From Dehalococcoidia bacterium (GTDB lineage: Bacteria; Chloroflexota; Dehalococcoidia; Lucifugimonadales; Lucifugimonadaceae): a stretch of 64,000 bases of DNA. The first letter of the stretch is position 1, and each line of letters begins with the position of its first letter. The DNA is taken from NCBI GenBank assembly GCA_022819585.1, contig JAJEGY010000001.1, positions 55,795 to 119,794 of the forward strand, in the 5' to 3' direction. The notes under the pieces are model-generated. The model searched no databases and had not been told where the DNA came from. It worked only from the letters and a program-made list of their open reading frames with translations. The translations under genes were made by a program, and so were the position numbers. Shown here in pieces: positions 61,531-64,000 of the stretch.

Positions 61531-62649
61531 CTAACCCACTCCAACCGCCTCCCGATCCTCCCGCGCCGAACCATTCCGCGCCGCCCGCACCGGGGTAACC
61601 GAACCCGCGGAATCGGGATAGAACTGCGCACAGTAATACCGGAACGGCATGATCTCTCCGTCGGCACGGCACAGCCGTGGCCTAGATCGGTACTCCTTGT
61701 TCGCCCAGATCACCAAGTCCTGACGCACATCATGGACCTGTTGCAGAGACATGAAGCTGTTCATGATCGGAGCGCGAAGTCGAACAGGTAGGAAGCCTAG
61801 CCCGGCTATAAACCGCTTCGGTTTTCGGATCTCCCGCGCCTGCGACACCAGCGTGAAATCGATCAGCTTGCCATCAACCGGCGTAGCTAATATCCACAAC
61901 CGCAGATCCATGCCAATGGTGTGCTCATAGATCTCGACACACGAGTAACCCAGTCCGTAGACCCGGGTGATGGCAGAGATGTCAAACGTTAGAGTCGCAA
62001 ACTTGGCGATTTGGCGGACGGACCGGAAATCAAAATCGCTCTCCAGACGATGACCGTCAACCACCAGCCGACCGACCCTCACCACATTGTCGTAACCATG
62101 CACATACCGCAGATGCGTCAAATCCACCGAATTCTCGGTCGTATCCTGCGGATGCCCCGGAAAACGGAGCGTCTTGACCTTGAGACCGCTCCATCCCGTT
62201 TGTTCGGGCGATTCTGCTGGTAGGTCCCATTGCGGTTCTCGGCCGTCGATGCCCCACCAAGCGAATATCAGACCCGCAATCTCACGCGTCTGAAAAACAC
62301 CCAGCTTCGCAGTTTTCGGAGGTGGAGCAAAAGGCGTCGCCACACATTGGCCTGTCGTATCGAACTCGTACCCGTGAAAAGGACACACCAACCGTCCTTC
62401 ACACACACGTCCGCCTTTGGTCGGTCCCAAATTCGCTCCCAGGTGCGGGCAATAGGAATCCGCGACGCAGACCTGACCGTTCTGGTCGATCCAAGCGATC
62501 ACGTTCTCGCCCATCCAAGTCTTTTGGATGAGCTTGGACTTCATCAGCTCCTTGCGGGTCGTGAAGAAGTACCAGCCCTCGGGAAACGGCGAAGGCAACG
62601 GCATATTATCGGGTTGCCTACGACGAGTTGCGTCACTGACGCTGTTCAT
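61531..62649 (-). CDS. Rieske-type non-haem iron oxygenase (KshA/VanA-like)
   Basis: A 372-residue oxygenase subunit. ATG 62649 follows GAGAAG; ATG codons on either side are possible. The Rieske [2Fe-2S] ligands are in DSYCPHLGANLG (Cys, His) and LVCPFHGYEFD (Cys, His). The mononuclear iron site is in SVDLTHLRYVHGY, which has the Asp-x2-His-x4-His arrangement. The layout is that of the KshA/VanA/cholesterol 7-desaturase group of monooxygenases acting on sterol-like or aromatic substrates. The electron-donating reductase is not in the window. Confidence 0.88.
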   Translation of the reverse strand: MNSVSDATRRRQPDNMPLPSPFPEGWYFFTTRKELMKSKLIQKTWMGENVIAWIDQNGQVCVADSYCPHLGANLGPTKGGRVCEGRLVCPFHGYEFDTTGQCVATPFAPPPKTAKLGVFQTREIAGLIFAWWGIDGREPQWDLPAESPEQTGWSGLKVKTLRFPGHPQDTTENSVDLTHLRYVHGYDNVVRVGRLVVDGHRLESDFDFRSVRQIAKFATLTFDISAITRVYGLGYSCVEIYEHTIGMDLRLWILATPVDGKLIDFTLVSQAREIRKPKRFIAGLGFLPVRLRAPIMNSFMSLQQVHDVRQDLVIWANKEYRSRPRLCRADGEIMPFRYYCAQFYPDSAGSVTPVRAARNGSAREDREAVGVG

Positions 62650-62761
62650 ATCACTTCTCGATTCAACACCTGATCCGACACTCAAAGCAACCACTCAGCA
62701 CACAAGAATCGCGCCTCACACCCCTCATTCTACCTATGCAATCCTCGGATCATTTTAGATT

Positions 62762-62977
62762 ATGGCTACATTGTCTCAATTAAGACACCATGGCGAAAAA
62801 CGGAAAAACTCTTCACAGCGGCGCATCGGAAGTATTGCAGATGACCTGCTGAGCCTGCATGCGAGCGATCCGGTATTAGTGCCAGAGGCGAATATGCGAT
62901 TCGCTCTATCCGTCGCGTTGGTCGCCAGAGCCGAATACTCATACTCCATTAAATCCAACAGCCCATACCGGCTCTAA
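62762..62977 (+). CDS. Possible small hypothetical protein
   Basis: A 71-codon open frame starting at ATG (MATLSQLRHHGEKRKNSS) in the 352-bp gap between the Rieske gene and the transporter gene. It has no recognisable domain, no strong ribosome binding site and no supporting neighbour. It is listed only because the gap otherwise holds nothing else. Confidence 0.25.
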   Translation: MATLSQLRHHGEKRKNSSQRRIGSIADDLLSLHASDPVLVPEANMRFALSVALVARAEYSYSIKSNSPYRL

Positions 62978-63001
62978 GGTCGCTCGCCGCCCAGATGTAA
63001 C

Positions 63002-64000
63002 CTAACCCTTTTCCTGCTCGTACCGCTCATGTATGCCCTCGATCGCCAAGTCGAGGTCCGTCCACTCGCGCTCTACCATCGAACGCAGCCGCATGTTCTG
63101 GTATGCGCCCCAAACAACCATCGCTGGCAGCACTAGCAAGATCGAAGCGATAAGCGAGTAGACGATCGTAATCATCGCCGTTATCCCGAACTGCTGAGAC
63201 GCAAGAAGCGGCGCAGCTATCAAAACTCCGAAACCGAACGCCGTCGTCAATGCAGAACCCAGCAACGCGGACCCTGTCGTCGTCAACGTCCGAATCGCCG
63301 CCCTTTCCGGGTCGCGCTGCCGCGCGAACTCTTCTCGGTAGCGATGAATGACGTGGATCGTGTAATCGACCCCGATGCCAATCGACAACGCGGTGATGAT
63401 CGACGTGATTAGCGTGTACGGAATCCCCAGCAAAGCCATCGTCCCCAGCACGCAGAAAAGCACAAGCACAATCGGTGCGACCGCAACCACCGCCAACGCC
63501 GGCTGCCTCAACGTGACCCAGAAGAAGATCGCCAGGATCCCCAACGCCACCGCAACCGTCGTGCTAATCGCCTCGGTCTGCCGATCAGTGATCTGATCGG
63601 TTACCGCAACCGAAATCACACTCTCCGAAGTCACCGTGATCGCAGCGTCGTCCCCTTGCCAAATCTCCTCGATCTCCCCCTGCATCGCCCGCGACTCTTC
63701 GGGTTCACCGAGGTAGCTCGGGAACTGAAGCAACATCGCATCCATTCCATCAGGATTGTTGACCAGCAACCGCGCCAACTCCGGTTCCTCAGCCGCCAAC
63801 CTATCCAGCACCTGCTGCATCAACGCGGGATCAAGGTGTACTCCCTCGGAAGCCTCCTCAAACATCGATGCCAGCTCCGGATCATACTTATCCCCCGGTT
63901 CACCGCTATCCTCGATCCAATCGTCCAAATAGTCGAAGTACGATGTCTGGATCGGACCCGCCGCAGCCTTCGGTCGCTGATTGGCGTCATCAAACGCAAC
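63002..64000 (-). CDS. RND/MMPL-superfamily transporter, C-terminal part
   Basis: The frame is open from the right edge (64000) to a stop at 63002-63004, so the 5' part of the gene lies outside the window. The 332 visible residues contain a soluble loop and then five or so membrane helices, including STTVAVALGILAIFFWV, VVAVAPIVLVLFCVLGTMAL and IITALSIGIGVDYTIHVIHRYREEF. The GIGVDYTIH segment is a hallmark of the MMPL/HAE3 RND group of lipid or hopanoid exporters. An earlier TTG at 63928 is an internal codon, not the start. Substrate is not predictable. Confidence 0.87.
   Translation of the reverse strand, partial: VAFDDANQRPKAAAGPIQTSYFDYLDDWIEDSGEPGDKYDPELASMFEEASEGVHLDPALMQQVLDRLAAEEPELARLLVNNPDGMDAMLLQFPSYLGEPEESRAMQGEIEEIWQGDDAAITVTSESVISVAVTDQITDRQTEAISTTVAVALGILAIFFWVTLRQPALAVVAVAPIVLVLFCVLGTMALLGIPYTLITSIITALSIGIGVDYTIHVIHRYREEFARQRDPERAAIRTLTTTGSALLGSALTTAFGFGVLIAAPLLASQQFGITAMITIVYSLIASILLVLPAMVVWGAYQNMRLRSMVEREWTDLDLAIEGIHERYEQEKG

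Overview
The window looks like a chromosomal segment of a free-living bacterium of the Chloroflexota, most likely a Dehalococcoidia/SAR202-like lineage. This is inferred from gene content: several enzyme families typical of that group (a ManD-like enolase-superfamily enzyme, two UxuA-like TIM-barrel proteins, metal-dependent amidohydrolases, an OCD/mu-crystallin family protein, a Rieske oxygenase), many substrate-binding lipoproteins with Pro/Thr- or Val/Glu-rich linkers, and no sign of an outer membrane. No rRNA, tRNA or CRISPR array was recognised. Base composition is strand-asymmetric in blocks: the + strand is C-rich at about 1-9,770 and 57,200-64,000 and G-rich at about 23,500-32,250, whatever the gene orientation.

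Layout. 1-3,370: end of a DUF1461 membrane protein, apt, a DUF3179 lipoprotein gene interrupted by one in-frame TGA exactly at the first Cys of its CPLC motif, and recF, which seems to start at ATC. 3,435-9,766: catabolic genes (two amidohydrolases, an OCD-family protein, a ManD-like dehydratase behind a leader rich in hairpins), a DUF5678/retropepsin-like pair and a small membrane protein. 9,801-16,174: three related leucine-binding-type lipoprotein genes, the last fusing two tandem binding domains to a YceI domain, with no transporter genes beside them. 16,220-25,695: HAD phosphatase, an AbiJ-like/HEPN-type candidate defence protein, Gfo/Idh/MocA oxidoreductase, HpcH/HpaI aldolase, M1 aminopeptidase, PIG-L deacetylase, MscS channel and a UxuA-like protein.

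25,889-33,410: recR and ybaB/ebfC, then an HK97-type structural cassette (prohead protease, major capsid protein, connector, small membrane protein, portal) without terminase, tail, lysis or integrase genes and with chromosomal repeats in its gaps. It is followed by a HEPN-MNT module: a fused degenerate HEPN plus nucleotidyltransferase, then an intact HepT toxin. 33,529-43,416: a peptide-binding lipoprotein, an ammonium transporter, and a minus-strand signalling operon (STAS, response regulator-PP2C, RsbW-like kinase, binding lipoprotein, TorS-like histidine kinase) with a DUF502 protein upstream.

43,594-50,324: an NHLM-type peptide export system (HlyD-like protein, C39-peptidase ABC exporter, second ABC exporter) with no recognisable precursor, followed by a YdeI/OmpD-associated family gene. 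50,335-64,000: CinA-C, DUF4389, a peptide transporter (binding protein and two permeases) with a PfkB kinase, a TetR/DHA2 efflux pair with a clear palindromic operator, a divergent xylulokinase/UxuA-like pair, a Rieske oxygenase and the C-terminal part of an RND/MMPL transporter running off the right edge.
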